Shown here piece by piece: positions 1 through 7,945 of a DNA stretch of 64,000 nt (the stretch's first letter is position 1; each line of letters opens with the position of its first letter). This DNA comes from Nesterenkonia lutea (GTDB lineage: Bacteria; Actinomycetota; Actinomycetes; Actinomycetales; Micrococcaceae): NCBI RefSeq assembly GCF_014873955.1, contig NZ_JADBED010000001.1, positions 1,798,001-1,862,000 on the forward strand, in the 5' to 3' direction. The translations under genes were made by a program, and so were the position numbers. Below the pieces are notes generated by a model that saw only the letters and a list, made by a program, of their open reading frames with translations, was not told the DNA's origin and ran no database searches.

Positions 1-434
1 AAGAAGGAGCACAGCGTGGTGAACTCCCAGAAGACGAAGAGCAGGATCAGATCATCTGCCAGCACCATCCCGCTCATCGCGAACACGAAGAGCAGCATCC
101 ACAGGTAATAGTCCGAGGTCTTCTTCGCCGGAGAGAAGTAGCGGGCGGAGTACGCCATCACCAGGGCACCGATGAAGAGCACGAGCAGCAGGAAGACCAT
201 GCTGAGCCCATCCAGCCGCAGGCTGAAGCCCACGTCGATGGTGGGGATCCAGGGCAGATGCTCCTGCACCGTGCCCCCGTCCAGCAGCGTGGACAGCCAC
301 GGCAGCGAGGATACTCCGATCCCGGTCAGCGCCACGGCGGCGAAGAAGCCGGTGTCCCTGCCGAGCGCGCGATGGACCATGCTGGCGAGCGGCACGAGAG
401 CCAGGGTCAGCAGAAGCAGCACCGTGAGCGTCAT
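1..434 (-). CDS. mrpA: Na+/H+ antiporter subunit A (MrpA/MnhA), N-terminal part
   Basis: Partial gene; the first 144 residues are visible and the rest lies beyond the left edge. The reading frame gives hydrophobic segments at about 1-20, 28-45 and 80-100, then the NuoL/MrpA-type stretches MAYSARYFSP and FVFWEFTTLCSFF. MrpA is the large membrane subunit of the multisubunit Na+(K+)/H+ antiporter, related to complex I proton-pumping subunits. It exports Na+ and keeps the cytoplasm from becoming alkaline. The ATG at 434 was chosen because the membrane protein pattern starts there; the frame stays open upstream but shows no ATG nearby. The Shine-Dalgarno is weak. A good promoter candidate lies about 130 bp upstream. 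Family call is secure; remaining mrp subunits would lie to the left. Confidence 0.85.
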   Translation of the reverse strand, partial: MTLTVLLLLTLALVPLASMVHRALGRDTGFFAAVALTGIGVSSLPWLSTLLDGGTVQEHLPWIPTIDVGFSLRLDGLSMVFLLLVLFIGALVMAYSARYFSPAKKTSDYYLWMLLFVFAMSGMVLADDLILLFVFWEFTTLCSF

Positions 435-566
435 GCGCGGCCCACCGAGGGCGTCGCTGCGCTCATGAAGAGCTTTCGCGATTGCATGGTGCCTCCAGTC
501 GGTGCGGATGTCACGGCGCGGTGAAGCTCATCGCCGACCAGTCTTCCCGGCACACCAGTGATCGAC

Positions 567-594
567 TATATACATCGGGTCGATCCCCGGGCAA
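567..594 (-). promoter_or_regulatory. candidate promoter for mrpA
   Basis: On the minus strand TTGCCC (589-594) is followed by a 16-bp spacer and TATATA (567-572). The site lies in the 222-bp gap between mrpA and the SodC-like gene and points towards mrpA, leaving a leader of about 125 nt. Nothing else was recognised in this gap. Consensus match only. Confidence 0.35.
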
Positions 595-656
595 TCGAGA
601 CGCCGACATGGACCCACGTCCACGCCCCGCCACGGTCAGATGTCGGAACCTGCGGG

Positions 657-1505
657 TCACTGCTCCTCGACGACTCCGCAGGCGATCCGGCTCCCGGCAT
701 CCCCGGTGGCCAGAGACTCGAGATCCGGCCCGTAGCCGTTGTACCGGGCCGGCACGTTGGCGTGATTGTCCGCCTGCGCGTGGACGATGACCGAGGTCCC
801 CTCGGCGGCGATCAGGTCCTCCGGAAACAGCCGGTCGCTGATCAGACTCAGCCAGCCGGTGCCGTCCTCGTTGATCAGCAGGTTCGGGAGGTCGCCAGCG
901 TGGTCCGGGTGATCTGCGGCCTCCGGCTCCTGGAAGGGATCGTCCTCGGAGACGTCATCGAGGTCCGGTTCGGTGGACTCCTCCGGGGCCTCCTCCCCCT
1001 CGACCACTCCCTCGTCCTCCTCCACATGTCCCACGAGGTGCCCGCCGGAGGACTCGAAGTCCCCCAGCACGCCGTTCTCGGAGCTGGACTGCAGCTCGCA
1101 GACGCCGCGCTCGTGGATGGTGATGCCGCGGAATCCTGCTTCGAGGTCATGGACCTCTGCCTCGATCTGCACCCCGCCCTCGACCTCGGTGAAGCTCACC
1201 GTCCCGATGCCGTTCTCGGCCCAGTCGATCAGCTCGGCCGTGGCGAAGGGCTCCCCGGCGGCGTCCTGCGCTGTGGACTGCTCGCCGGCCTCGTCACCGG
1301 ACTGCTGCTCGTCCTCGTCACCGGCCTGGTCTCCGTCCGCACCGGCGTCGTCGACCTGGGCGGCGCCGTCGTCGTCCTGCTCCGCGGGATCCGACTCGGC
1401 GGAGTCCCCACAGCCGGTCAGCGCGAGCCCTGCGATCAGTGCGAGGCCGGTCAGCGGCAGGCCGAAAGACCGGCCTGAGGAGGATCGGAGACGAGGAATG
1501 CTCAT
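657..1505 (-). CDS. sodC: Cu/Zn superoxide dismutase-like lipoprotein (SodC family)
   Basis: 282 residues. A signal peptide with lipobox LALTGC places the lipidated cysteine at residue 32. An acidic linker (about 33-80) follows, then a SodC domain ending in a stretch very like mycobacterial SodC (ARYNGYGPDLESLATGDAG). Family members dismutate superoxide outside the membrane. Copper and zinc ligand positions are recognisable: IHERGVC, GGHLVGH, HAGDL and VIVHAQADNH. The first copper histidine is replaced: the usual GFHG(V/L)HIH reads GFRGITIH, so Thr stands where His is expected and the preceding His is Arg. Activity is therefore uncertain. An acidic insert of about 45 residues separates the metal-loop histidines. 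The ATG at 1505 is supported by the signal peptide; the longer open frame upstream is a shadow of the next gene. Confidence 0.85.
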   Translation of the reverse strand: MSIPRLRSSSGRSFGLPLTGLALIAGLALTGCGDSAESDPAEQDDDGAAQVDDAGADGDQAGDEDEQQSGDEAGEQSTAQDAAGEPFATAELIDWAENGIGTVSFTEVEGGVQIEAEVHDLEAGFRGITIHERGVCELQSSSENGVLGDFESSGGHLVGHVEEDEGVVEGEEAPEESTEPDLDDVSEDDPFQEPEAADHPDHAGDLPNLLINEDGTGWLSLISDRLFPEDLIAAEGTSVIVHAQADNHANVPARYNGYGPDLESLATGDAGSRIACGVVEEQ

Positions 1506-1557
1506 GACCGCACAGCTTACCGGGCAGGCACCTCCCCCACGAGTCGTCCCGCGCCGT

Positions 1558-2496
1558 TCAGGCGTGGGTGTGGGTCTCTCCGGCGGCGATCGTCCGGGTC
1601 TCCAGCTGAAAGGTGGAGTGCTCCACAGAGATGTCGAAGTGTTCGGCCACACAGGATCTGAGCCTGACCAGGGTCTCGGGCGCGCAGCCGTCCTGGAAGC
1701 ACTCGTCATCGACGACCACATGGGCGGAGATCACCGGCAGCCCGGTGGCGACCATCGAGGCATGCAGATCATGGACCTCCTGGACGTGCTCCTGAGCGAG
1801 CATGTGCCTGCGGACCTGCTCCAGATCCAGGCCGCGCGGGGTGAACTCCATCAGCACCCGCGCGGTCTCGCGCAGCAGCAGGGCGGCGCGCGGGATGATC
1901 AGCGCGGCGATCGCCAGCGCCGCCACGGCATCGGCCTGCTGCCAGCCGGTGGTCCAGATGACGACGGCGGCCACCATGACTCCCAGCGAGCCCAGGGCGT
2001 CCGCGGCGACCTCCAGAAAAGCGGCCCGCATGTTCAGATTCGCCTTCCGCCCGCCCGAGAGCACGAGCAGCGAGACGATGTTGCCCGCCAGGCCCACGGC
2101 TCCGAAGACCAGCAGCTCCAGATGCAGCACGGTGGGCGGGGAGCTGAGCCGGCTGATCCCCTCCACGGCGGCGTAGACACCGATGCTCAGCAGCAGCGCC
2201 GCCTGGAACAGCCCGGCGAGGATCTCCACCCGGCGGAAGCCCCAGGTGCGCTGGGCCGTCGCCGCCCGGTACATCAGTCCGGCGGCGATCAGCGCGACAC
2301 CGAGTCCGATGCTGTCGGTCAGCGAATGCACGGCGTCGGTCAGCAGGGCCAGGGAGCCGGTGATCCAGGCTCCGGTCGCCTGGGCAAGCACGATGCCCAC
2401 GGTGATCCCACAGGCGATGGCCAGGCGTCGCTGGTGCGAGGGCCCGCGGTCCGTCGGTGCGGCAGAGGCATGGCCGCCATGATCATGAGAGTGCAT
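1558..2496 (-). CDS. cation diffusion facilitator (CzcD/ZitB-type metal efflux)
   Basis: 312 residues with the CDF layout: a His-rich N-terminus (HSHDHGGH), six membrane segments between about 25 and 215, and a C-terminal cytoplasmic domain. Segment 2 carries the H-x3-D metal motif (DAVHSLTDS). In segment 5 the usual HxxxD is ExxxD (FLEVAADALGS), so one zinc-site histidine is glutamate, which could shift metal preference. CDF proteins exchange Zn2+, Cd2+, Co2+ or similar ions for protons. Transcribed divergently from acylphosphatase across a gap with a duplicated 13-bp motif. The ATG at 2496 precedes the His-rich start; the open frame extends upstream without good start signals. Substrate cannot be fixed from sequence. 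Confidence 0.9.
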   Translation of the reverse strand: MHSHDHGGHASAAPTDRGPSHQRRLAIACGITVGIVLAQATGAWITGSLALLTDAVHSLTDSIGLGVALIAAGLMYRAATAQRTWGFRRVEILAGLFQAALLLSIGVYAAVEGISRLSSPPTVLHLELLVFGAVGLAGNIVSLLVLSGGRKANLNMRAAFLEVAADALGSLGVMVAAVVIWTTGWQQADAVAALAIAALIIPRAALLLRETARVLMEFTPRGLDLEQVRRHMLAQEHVQEVHDLHASMVATGLPVISAHVVVDDECFQDGCAPETLVRLRSCVAEHFDISVEHSTFQLETRTIAAGETHTHA

Positions 2497-2556
2497 CGTG
2501 GGTCCATTCTCTCCAGCCCGGGGCCGATCACCTAAGCTGCGATTCGAACTCAGAAG

Positions 2557-2589
2557 CGTTCTCAGCACCAGGGAGACGTTCTCAGCACC
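2557..2589. repeat. 13-bp direct repeat in the divergent CDF/acylphosphatase promoter region
   Basis: CGTTCTCAGCACC occurs at 2557-2569 and again at 2577-2589, a 20-bp period (about two helical turns). It lies 61 bp upstream of the CDF start and 56 bp upstream of the acylphosphatase start. This is the arrangement expected of a regulator binding site, possibly a metal-responsive repressor. No regulator is identified. Confidence 0.5.
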
Positions 2590-2644
2590 GACCAGCCCCG
2601 CCCGACCCCTGGTGGGGCTCGTGTTCAGATGTTTGACTGGGCGC

Positions 2645-2986
2645 ATGAACGAACCCCTCTCAGCAGACGACTCCGACCAGTCCCTCTCCCCCTCGGGCTG
2701 GACCACGGGCACCCATGCGACCATCACGGGTCAGGTGCAGGGTGTCTCCTTCCGCGCAGCGGCGAAGGCCGAGGCCGATGACCTGGGACTCATCGGCTGG
2801 GTGCGGAACACCTCTTCCGGAGGGGTGGAGCTCCTCATCGGCGGCGCCGGGCCCGCGGTGGACTCGCTGCTGCGCTGGGCCGAGCACGGCCCGGAATCAG
2901 CCGAGGTGACCGGGCTCGACGAGCGCGAGGCGACAGCGGAGGAGCTCGAATCGCTGCCGGACAGCGGCTTCGAGATTCGCCGCTGA
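2645..2986 (+). CDS. acyP: acylphosphatase
   Basis: 113 residues. Acylphosphatases hydrolyse carboxyl-phosphate bonds such as acetyl phosphate or carbamoyl phosphate. The signature ITGQVQGVSFR (residues 27-37) holds the phosphate-binding loop and catalytic Arg37; GWVRNTSSGGVE (51-62) holds catalytic Asn55. The core family domain is about 90 residues; the extra 20 or so at the N-terminus are polar and of unknown role. ATG at 2645 was chosen as the last plausible start before the domain. An in-frame upstream ATG at 2498 would add low-complexity sequence overlapping the divergent promoter. Stands alone between the CDF gene and ectD. Confidence 0.88.
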   Translation: MNEPLSADDSDQSLSPSGWTTGTHATITGQVQGVSFRAAAKAEADDLGLIGWVRNTSSGGVELLIGGAGPAVDSLLRWAEHGPESAEVTGLDEREATAEELESLPDSGFEIRR

Positions 2987-3019
2987 CCGCTGCAGTGCGC
3001 CCCACCCGTCCGGCTGCGG

Positions 3020-3047
3020 TTGCCTGCCGAGACAGTCCTGCTACGGT
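3020..3047 (+). promoter_or_regulatory. candidate ectD promoter
   Basis: TTGCCT (3020-3025), a 16-bp spacer and TACGGT (3042-3047) lie about 150 bp upstream of the ectD start, giving a long leader. Consensus match only; no other promoter was obvious in the 211-bp gap. Confidence 0.3.
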
Positions 3048-3197
3048 CGAAGGACAGCTCTCAGCGGCCCCGAACCCATGAGCAGATGGCAGCTCTGGGC
3101 TGCCGGCCCGGGCGGAGAACCCGCGCCGCGGAGCGATGAATACAGAACCCATGCGAAACCAGACACAGGTCGAAAGAACTATACGAAAGGCACAGAT

Positions 3198-4136
3198 ATG
3201 ACGACGACGATCACACGGAACTCCCGCACCCGCCATGACACCGCACCCAGCGACGTCGCCGACCGCTATCCCACGCGCGGCGAGACCGGCCCGGCCGTGA
3301 TCGACCGGGAGGACCCGGTCGTCCAGGGCAGCGAACAGGACGGCCCGCTGGGCGCTGACGAGCTTCGTTCCTTCGAGGACAAGGGCTACCTGAGCATCGA
3401 TCAGTTCATCAGCGGCGATGAGCTTGAACTGTTCAAGAACGAGCTGAAGCGTCTCGCGGAGGACCCCGAGGTCAAGAAGGACGAGCGCACCGTGGTGGAG
3501 GCGAAGTCCGACGAGGTCCGCTCCATCTTCGACATCCACCGCACCAATGAGATCTTCGCCAGGATCGCCAATGATCCCCGAGTGGTGGAGCGCGCGCGGC
3601 AGATCCTGGGCTCGGACGTCTACATCCACCAGAGCCGGATCAACTACAAGCCCAGCTTCACAGGCAAGGACTTCACCTGGCACTCAGACTTCGAGACCTG
3701 GCATGCGGAGGACGGAATGCCCGGTCCGCGGGCTGTGTCGGTGTCCATCTCACTGACCGACAACTACTCCTTCAACGGGCCGCTGATGATCATGCCCGGC
3801 TCGCACAAGCACTACATCAGCGCCGTGGGTGCCACACCGGATGACAATCACGAGCAGTCCCTGGTCATGCAGGGCGCCGGCGTGCCGGACAAGGACACGC
3901 TGACCGAGTTCGCCGACCGCTTCGGCATCGACGTGCTGGAGGGCCCCGCGGGTGGAGCTGTCATGTTCGACAGCAACTGCATGCATGCCTCCAACGGAAA
4001 CGTGACCCCCTACTCGCGCTCCAACGTCTTCCTCGTCTACAACTCGGTGGAGAACCTGCCCGTTGAACCCTTCGCCGCGGCCAAGCCCCGCCCCGAACAT
4101 CTGGGCAGCCGCGACTTCACCCCAGCCGGAAGCTGA
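3198..4136 (+). CDS. ectD: ectoine 5-hydroxylase (EctD)
   Basis: 312 residues, the usual EctD length. EctD is a non-heme Fe(II)/2-oxoglutarate dioxygenase that converts ectoine to 5-hydroxyectoine, a compatible solute for salt, heat and drying stress. The family signature FTWHSDFETWHAEDGMP is intact, giving iron ligands His162 and Asp164; the distal iron ligand is His263 (CMHASNGN) and Arg274 is the likely 2-oxoglutarate-binding arginine. The ATG at 3198 has AAAGG about 8 nt upstream; an upstream in-frame ATG at 3078 would add 40 unrelated residues. ectABC are not adjacent, so the ectoine substrate must come from a cluster elsewhere or from uptake. A strong hairpin terminator follows. Confidence 0.95.
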   Translation: MTTTITRNSRTRHDTAPSDVADRYPTRGETGPAVIDREDPVVQGSEQDGPLGADELRSFEDKGYLSIDQFISGDELELFKNELKRLAEDPEVKKDERTVVEAKSDEVRSIFDIHRTNEIFARIANDPRVVERARQILGSDVYIHQSRINYKPSFTGKDFTWHSDFETWHAEDGMPGPRAVSVSISLTDNYSFNGPLMIMPGSHKHYISAVGATPDDNHEQSLVMQGAGVPDKDTLTEFADRFGIDVLEGPAGGAVMFDSNCMHASNGNVTPYSRSNVFLVYNSVENLPVEPFAAAKPRPEHLGSRDFTPAGS

Positions 4137-4167
4137 AGCAGCCGCTGAACACTCCCACTCAGCACCG

Positions 4168-4200
4168 GAACGGCCCTGGTCATTCGACCAGGGCCGTTCT
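4168..4200 (+). terminator. hairpin terminator after ectD
   Basis: Perfect 14-bp stem GAACGGCCCTGGTC / GACCAGGGCCGTTC with a 4-nt loop (4182-4185), starting 31 bp after the ectD stop. There is no long T-run, as is common in high-GC actinobacteria. Confidence 0.8.
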
Positions 4201-4217
4201 GCGTCCCGAGCGTCCAG

Positions 4218-4880
4218 GTGCCGGGGCATACGAGCTCGGCGCGGAGCTACCCTTATGAGGTGATCTCTGAGACGAACCCCGGCCTGGCCACGGGTCCCGA
4301 CGGACTGGTCCGCACCGCGTGGGCCCTGGGCAGCGAGATGATGTGCCGCTATTACGACACGGAGTGGGGCATGCCCATCTGCGAGGAACGCGGCCTCTTC
4401 GAACGACTTTCTCTGGAGGGCTTCCAGTCGGGGCTCTCCTGGTCCACCATCCTGAGCAAGCGGGAGAATTTCCGCGCCGCCTTCGCCGACTTTGATCCTG
4501 AGATCGTGGCGGACTTCTCGCAGGAGGACGTCCAGCGGCTGCTGACCGATGCGGGAATCATCCGACACCGCGGAAAGATCATGGCCACCATCAGCAATGC
4601 GCAGGCCACACTGGCGCTGCGCGAACAAGGCGGGCTGGCGGCGCTGATCTGGTCCTATCAGCCTGACCGGACGCCGGTGCCGCGAAGCCTGGAGGAGATT
4701 CCCACCCGCTCGGCTGAGTCCGAGGCACTGGCCAGAAGGCTCAAGGCCGAAGGGTTCAGGTTCGTCGGTCCCACCACGGTCTTTGCGCTGATGGAGGCCG
4801 TCGGGATGGTGGACACCCACGTGGTGGGCTCTCATCGGCGGGGAAGCTCCGGAGTGAGCTTCTCCAACCAGCCGGCCTGA
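4218..4880 (+). CDS. tag: DNA-3-methyladenine glycosylase I family protein (Tag)
   Basis: 220 residues. Tag removes 3-methyladenine from alkylated DNA in base excision repair. Family landmarks are present: YYDTEWGMP, LEGFQSGLSWSTILSKREN, DAGIIRHRGKI and the late GFRFVGPTT...DTHVVG. Residues that build the Tag zinc site in E. coli are mostly missing: Cys4 aligns with Thr in VRTAW, His17 with Tyr in RYYDTEWG, and Cys179 with Ser after HVVG; only the His of HVVG remains. The protein may fold without zinc or be a divergent subfamily. The start is uncertain: GTG at 4218 gives the full frame, while GTG at 4260, with GGAG 13 nt upstream, would remove 14 residues. Convergent with the RNHCP gene with only 4 bp between stops. 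Confidence 0.85.
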   Translation: MPGHTSSARSYPYEVISETNPGLATGPDGLVRTAWALGSEMMCRYYDTEWGMPICEERGLFERLSLEGFQSGLSWSTILSKRENFRAAFADFDPEIVADFSQEDVQRLLTDAGIIRHRGKIMATISNAQATLALREQGGLAALIWSYQPDRTPVPRSLEEIPTRSAESEALARRLKAEGFRFVGPTTVFALMEAVGMVDTHVVGSHRRGSSGVSFSNQPA

Positions 4881-4884
4881 GGGA

Positions 4885-5190
4885 TCAGCGCGGACGCTGG
4901 AGCTCGATCACCCGGTCCATGTCATCATCCGGAGCGAGCCGATTGCGGTCCTGCTGCCCGCACGCGGTGCAGCGGTGCAGCAGCAGGAACCCCTTCTTGC
5001 CGGTGTGATCCACCCCGACCGGCTCCATGGGGGCACCGCAGTCGGCTGCGCGGTCCCCCGGACTGACGTCCACATGTCTGGAGTACAGGCAGCGGGGACA
5101 GTGATTCCGGTAGCTGCCCCCGAGCTGCTTCGGGATCGGATGACCACAGTGGACGCAGTCGAAGCCGGTGTTCTCGGCCTCTCGGCTCAT
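4885..5190 (-). CDS. RNHCP domain zinc-ribbon protein
   Basis: 101 residues. The name-giving RNHCP motif sits at residues 28-32, inside CVHC (12-15) ... CPRC (31-34), with a further cysteine at 51 and CTAC at 74-77. This looks like two zinc-binding knuckles. The family is widespread in actinobacteria and has no firmly established function; a nucleic-acid or ribosome-linked role is only a guess, suggested by its place after a rRNA methyltransferase and ribosomal protein genes. Its ATG overlaps the TGA of the upstream methyltransferase (5187-5190), so the two are probably translationally coupled. Confidence 0.85.
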   Translation of the reverse strand: MSREAENTGFDCVHCGHPIPKQLGGSYRNHCPRCLYSRHVDVSPGDRAADCGAPMEPVGVDHTGKKGFLLLHRCTACGQQDRNRLAPDDDMDRVIELQRPR

Positions 5191-6224
5191 GACTCGGTGC
5201 GGCCCTGTCCCGCATCCGGAGCCGGCACGACAGGAGTCTCGGCCGAGGCCGCAGCGCCCGGCGCCTCAGCGGCGGGGGGCGCGGATGCTGCGTTCCCCTG
5301 GTGCTGGGCCATCGCCGTGGAATACATGCAGACCGTCGCGGCTGTGGCCACGTTGAGCGACTCGGCTGCACCGAAGAGCGGAATGGCGACCCGGTGATCG
5401 GCCAGCTCGCGCTCGGCGTGGGTGAGACCATGCGCCTCATGGCCCAGCAGCCAGAGGGTGGAGGCCGCCGGGCTGGCCAGCTCCGTCAGCTGGGTCTCTC
5501 CGCGGCCATCGGCGGCGAGCACCTGGAACCCTCGGGCCCGTGCGGCCTCGACCAGGTCGGCGGCCTCGATGCCGGTGAACAGCGGCAGGTGGAAGTGGGA
5601 GCCGGCGGCTGACCGGACCACCTTGGGGCTCCACGGGTCCACGGTGCCTGGTGAGAGGACCACCGCGCCCGCACCGGCGGCGTCCGCAGTGCGGATGATC
5701 GTGCCGGCATTGCCGGGGTCCTGCAGCCGCAGCATCCCGGCGAGAAGCGCGGGACCCTGGCCCTGGGAGAGCTTCTCGAGCGCCGCATCCAGTGCGGTCA
5801 GCTGCGAGGCGGCGGTCGGGATCCGGCACACCGCGAGCATCCCCTGGGAGGTCTCCGCATCGCCCATGTGGCGCAGCACCTCCGGGGTGGCTTCGCGCAG
5901 GAAGATCCGGGCCTGTGAGGGGAGCTTGATCTCGGGGTTGAAGAGCACGCCGCGCACCCGGTCCAGCAGGGCGAGCACGTCCGGGTGCTTCTCCAGCGCG
6001 ACGGGGTCGAAGAAGAGCGCGTCCAGCTCGGGGAAGGGCTGTGCGCCCTGTTCCTGCTCCCACTGGCGCAGCCACACCGTCAGCGCCTCGCGCACCGGCT
6101 GGGGCCCCTCGGCCAGGAACAGGCCCTGTTTCGTTCGCGCGGAACGGCTCGCGAGGCCCGCCACGCGGCGGACGCGGTCGGATCGGGGGTTGTCGACGAG
6201 CTCTGGGTCAATCTGCTGGGACAT
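5187..6224 (-). CDS. TrmH/SpoU-family RNA methyltransferase
   Basis: 345 residues. An N-terminal substrate-binding domain (about 1-110) begins with DRVRRVAGLASRSARTKQG, typical of 23S rRNA 2'-O-methyltransferases of the TsnR/RlmB/TrmH type. The C-terminal SPOUT domain has its three motifs: LQDPGNAGTIIRTADA, LLGHEAHGL and IPLFGAAESLNVATAA. These proteins use S-adenosylmethionine and a knotted fold to methylate a ribose 2'-OH. The C-terminus carries an Ala/Pro-rich tail of about 35 residues. ATG at 6224 follows directly on the start of the substrate-binding domain. It lies 127 bp downstream of rplT, beyond a hairpin, and overlaps the RNHCP gene by 4 bp. The exact nucleotide target cannot be told. 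Confidence 0.88.
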   Translation of the reverse strand: MSQQIDPELVDNPRSDRVRRVAGLASRSARTKQGLFLAEGPQPVREALTVWLRQWEQEQGAQPFPELDALFFDPVALEKHPDVLALLDRVRGVLFNPEIKLPSQARIFLREATPEVLRHMGDAETSQGMLAVCRIPTAASQLTALDAALEKLSQGQGPALLAGMLRLQDPGNAGTIIRTADAAGAGAVVLSPGTVDPWSPKVVRSAAGSHFHLPLFTGIEAADLVEAARARGFQVLAADGRGETQLTELASPAASTLWLLGHEAHGLTHAERELADHRVAIPLFGAAESLNVATAATVCMYSTAMAQHQGNAASAPPAAEAPGAAASAETPVVPAPDAGQGRTES

Positions 6225-6302
6225 GTCTCTATCTTCTCCTACTGCGCGGATGCCGCAATGGCAGCGCGGGGACGGGACGCTGCGGAACTGTCGGGGCACG
6301 AA

Positions 6303-6336
6303 GAAGGCGCCGCCCCCGAAAGGAGACGGCGCCTTC
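6303..6336 (-). terminator. hairpin between rplT and the methyltransferase gene
   Basis: 10-bp perfect stem GAAGGCGCCG / CGGCGCCTTC with a 14-nt loop, 16 bp past the rplT stop on the minus strand, followed by TTCTTCG. Likely a terminator or attenuator limiting read-through from the infC operon. Confidence 0.65.
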
Positions 6337-6351
6337 TCAGCTGGTGCCGGT

Positions 6352-6732
6352 TCAGACTCGAGCGGCGTTGACATCCTGCGGGAGCGCCTTGCGGGCGGTC
6401 TCGACCAGGACGCCGAATGACTTCGCGTCGTAGACGGCGAGCTCGGCAAGCATGCGACGGTCAACCTCGACCCCAGCGGCCTTCAGGCCCTGGATGAAGC
6501 GGTTGTAGGTCATGCCATGGGAGCGGGCCGCAGCGTTGATGCGCTGGATCCACAGGCGACGGAAGTCGCCCTTGCGCTTCTTGCGGTGCTGGTAGTTATA
6601 GACGTACGAGTGCAGCAGCTGCTCTTTCGCCTTGCGGTAAAGGCGTGAGCGCTGTCCGCGGTAGCCGGAGGCCCTGTCCAGGACCTTGCGGCGCTTCTTA
6701 TGGCCATTGACGGCCCTCTTCACACGTGCCAC
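6352..6732 (-). CDS. rplT: 50S ribosomal protein L20
   Basis: 126 residues, normal length. L20 binds 23S rRNA early in large-subunit assembly. The basic N-terminus [19 protein letters not shown] and the conserved core [16 protein letters not shown] are intact. Third gene of infC-rpmI-rplT, 49 bp after rpmI. The start has an AGGAG-type site upstream (AAGGAGATATC before ATG). Confidence 0.97.
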   Translation of the reverse strand: MARVKRAVNGHKKRRKVLDRASGYRGQRSRLYRKAKEQLLHSYVYNYQHRKKRKGDFRRLWIQRINAAARSHGMTYNRFIQGLKAAGVEVDRRMLAELAVYDAKSFGVLVETARKALPQDVNAARV

Positions 6733-6781
6733 GTGATATCTCCTTGAGTCTTAAAGTCTTCGGTGAGCAGAGTGCTGAGGC

Positions 6782-6976
6782 TCAGATGCCCAGCATCCGC
6801 TTGATGCGCTTCTCGTCAGCCTTGGTGACCAGGTGGTCACCGGCCAGACGGCGCTTCAGGCGTGAGGACTTGTGCTCCAGGTAGTGGCGACGGTTGGCCT
6901 GCTGGCGCTTGAGCTTGCCAGAACCGGTCAGCTTGAACCGCTTCTTGGCCCCGCTGTGGGTCTTCATCTTCGGCAT
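6782..6976 (-). CDS. rpmI: 50S ribosomal protein L35
   Basis: 64 residues, typical size, [20 protein letters not shown]... with the basic LKRRL and KRIKRMLG C-terminus. Structural component of the large subunit. Preceded by a good ribosome binding site (AAGGAGAACGGC). The gap to infC is 258 bp, long for this operon, and may hold an extra promoter: TATAAA appears on the minus strand near 7130-7136, but no convincing -35 was found. Confidence 0.96.
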   Translation of the reverse strand: MPKMKTHSGAKKRFKLTGSGKLKRQQANRRHYLEHKSSRLKRRLAGDHLVTKADEKRIKRMLGI

Positions 6977-7234
6977 GGTGCCGTTCTCCTTGTGTCGTTC
7001 GGACCTGCAGCGCCTGTGCTCTTCAGCGGCGAGCCGAGGCTCATCTGCTGACGCGGCGGCGCAGAGGTGGGTCCCCCGGTGTGGGCAGGCGCTGGAAGCC
7101 AGCGCGAGCGGGTCCACACCTCGGACCCCTTTTATAGTGGCGGTGACGACGCCGAAGCGACGCGTCACGCAGACCAGCGCACCAGTCTACGCCATGAGAC
7201 GGGTGCGCCGGTTCACCGTGAGGAGAAGAACTGT

Positions 7235-7945
7235 CTAGAGGTTCTTCAGCTCATCCGGCAGATAGTCGGCCATGGAGTTCGAGAGCGGCGCGGCGTCCTT
7301 CTTCTCCGTGGGCAGTCGCTCCGCGTTCTTGCGGGTGCGACGGTCGTTCTTGACCTTGGGCTGCTCGGCCTCGACCTCAGCCTCGGCCGGGTCTTCCTTC
7401 TTGGCCTGGTTCTTCGCCGCGGCCTTGGCCTCAGCCTTGGTCTTCAGCGGACCCACGACCATGACCATGTGGCGGCCGTCCTGGCGCGGGGAAGACTCCA
7501 CGGCGCCCAGATCGGCGACGTCCTGCGAGAAGCGCTGGAGCAGGCGCACACCCATCTCCGGGCGCTGCTGCTCGCGTCCGCGGAACTGGATCATCGCCTT
7601 GACCTTGTCACCGGCCTCCAGGAATCGGCGGGCATGACCGACCTTGGTGTTGTAGTCGTGGTCGTCGATCTTCAGCCGGAAGCGGACTTCCTTGAGCACC
7701 GTGGTGCTCTGGTTCTTCCGCGACTCGCGGGCCTTCACGGCAGCCTCGTACTTGTACTTGCCGAAATCCATCAGCTTGCAGACGGGAGGTTTGGCCTGCG
7801 GCGCGACCTCAACCAGATCCAGATCGGACTCCGTGGCGAGGCGCAGGGCGTCTTCGATGCGGACGACGCCCACCTGCTCCCCCTGGGGGCCGACGAGGCG
7901 GACTTCTGGTACGCGGATGCGTTCGTTGATGCGTGGTTCGCTGAT
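7235..7945 (-). CDS. infC: translation initiation factor IF-3, ATC start codon
   Basis: 236 residues when begun at ATC (7943-7945). IF-3 binds the 30S subunit and enforces initiator-tRNA and start-codon selection. The conserved N-terminus [19 protein letters not shown] is in frame upstream of every ATG or GTG; the first conventional start, GTG at 7873, would remove 24 highly conserved residues. AGGAG (7954-7958) sits 8 nt before the ATC, and an in-frame TAA lies 6 codons before the ATC. Non-AUG starts on infC are established in bacteria as part of autoregulation, because IF-3 discriminates against them. The middle keeps [15 protein letters not shown] and the C-domain is complete, followed by a charged tail of about 60 residues common in actinobacteria. 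Confidence 0.93.
   Translation of the reverse strand: MSEPRINERIRVPEVRLVGPQGEQVGVVRIEDALRLATESDLDLVEVAPQAKPPVCKLMDFGKYKYEAAVKARESRKNQSTTVLKEVRFRLKIDDHDYNTKVGHARRFLEAGDKVKAMIQFRGREQQRPEMGVRLLQRFSQDVADLGAVESSPRQDGRHMVMVVGPLKTKAEAKAAAKNQAKKEDPAEAEVEAEQPKVKNDRRTRKNAERLPTEKKDAAPLSNSMADYLPDELKNL

Noticed and set aside
7235..7873. infC starting at GTG 7873
   Set aside because: It would remove 24 highly conserved residues that are encoded in frame behind a good AGGAG site.
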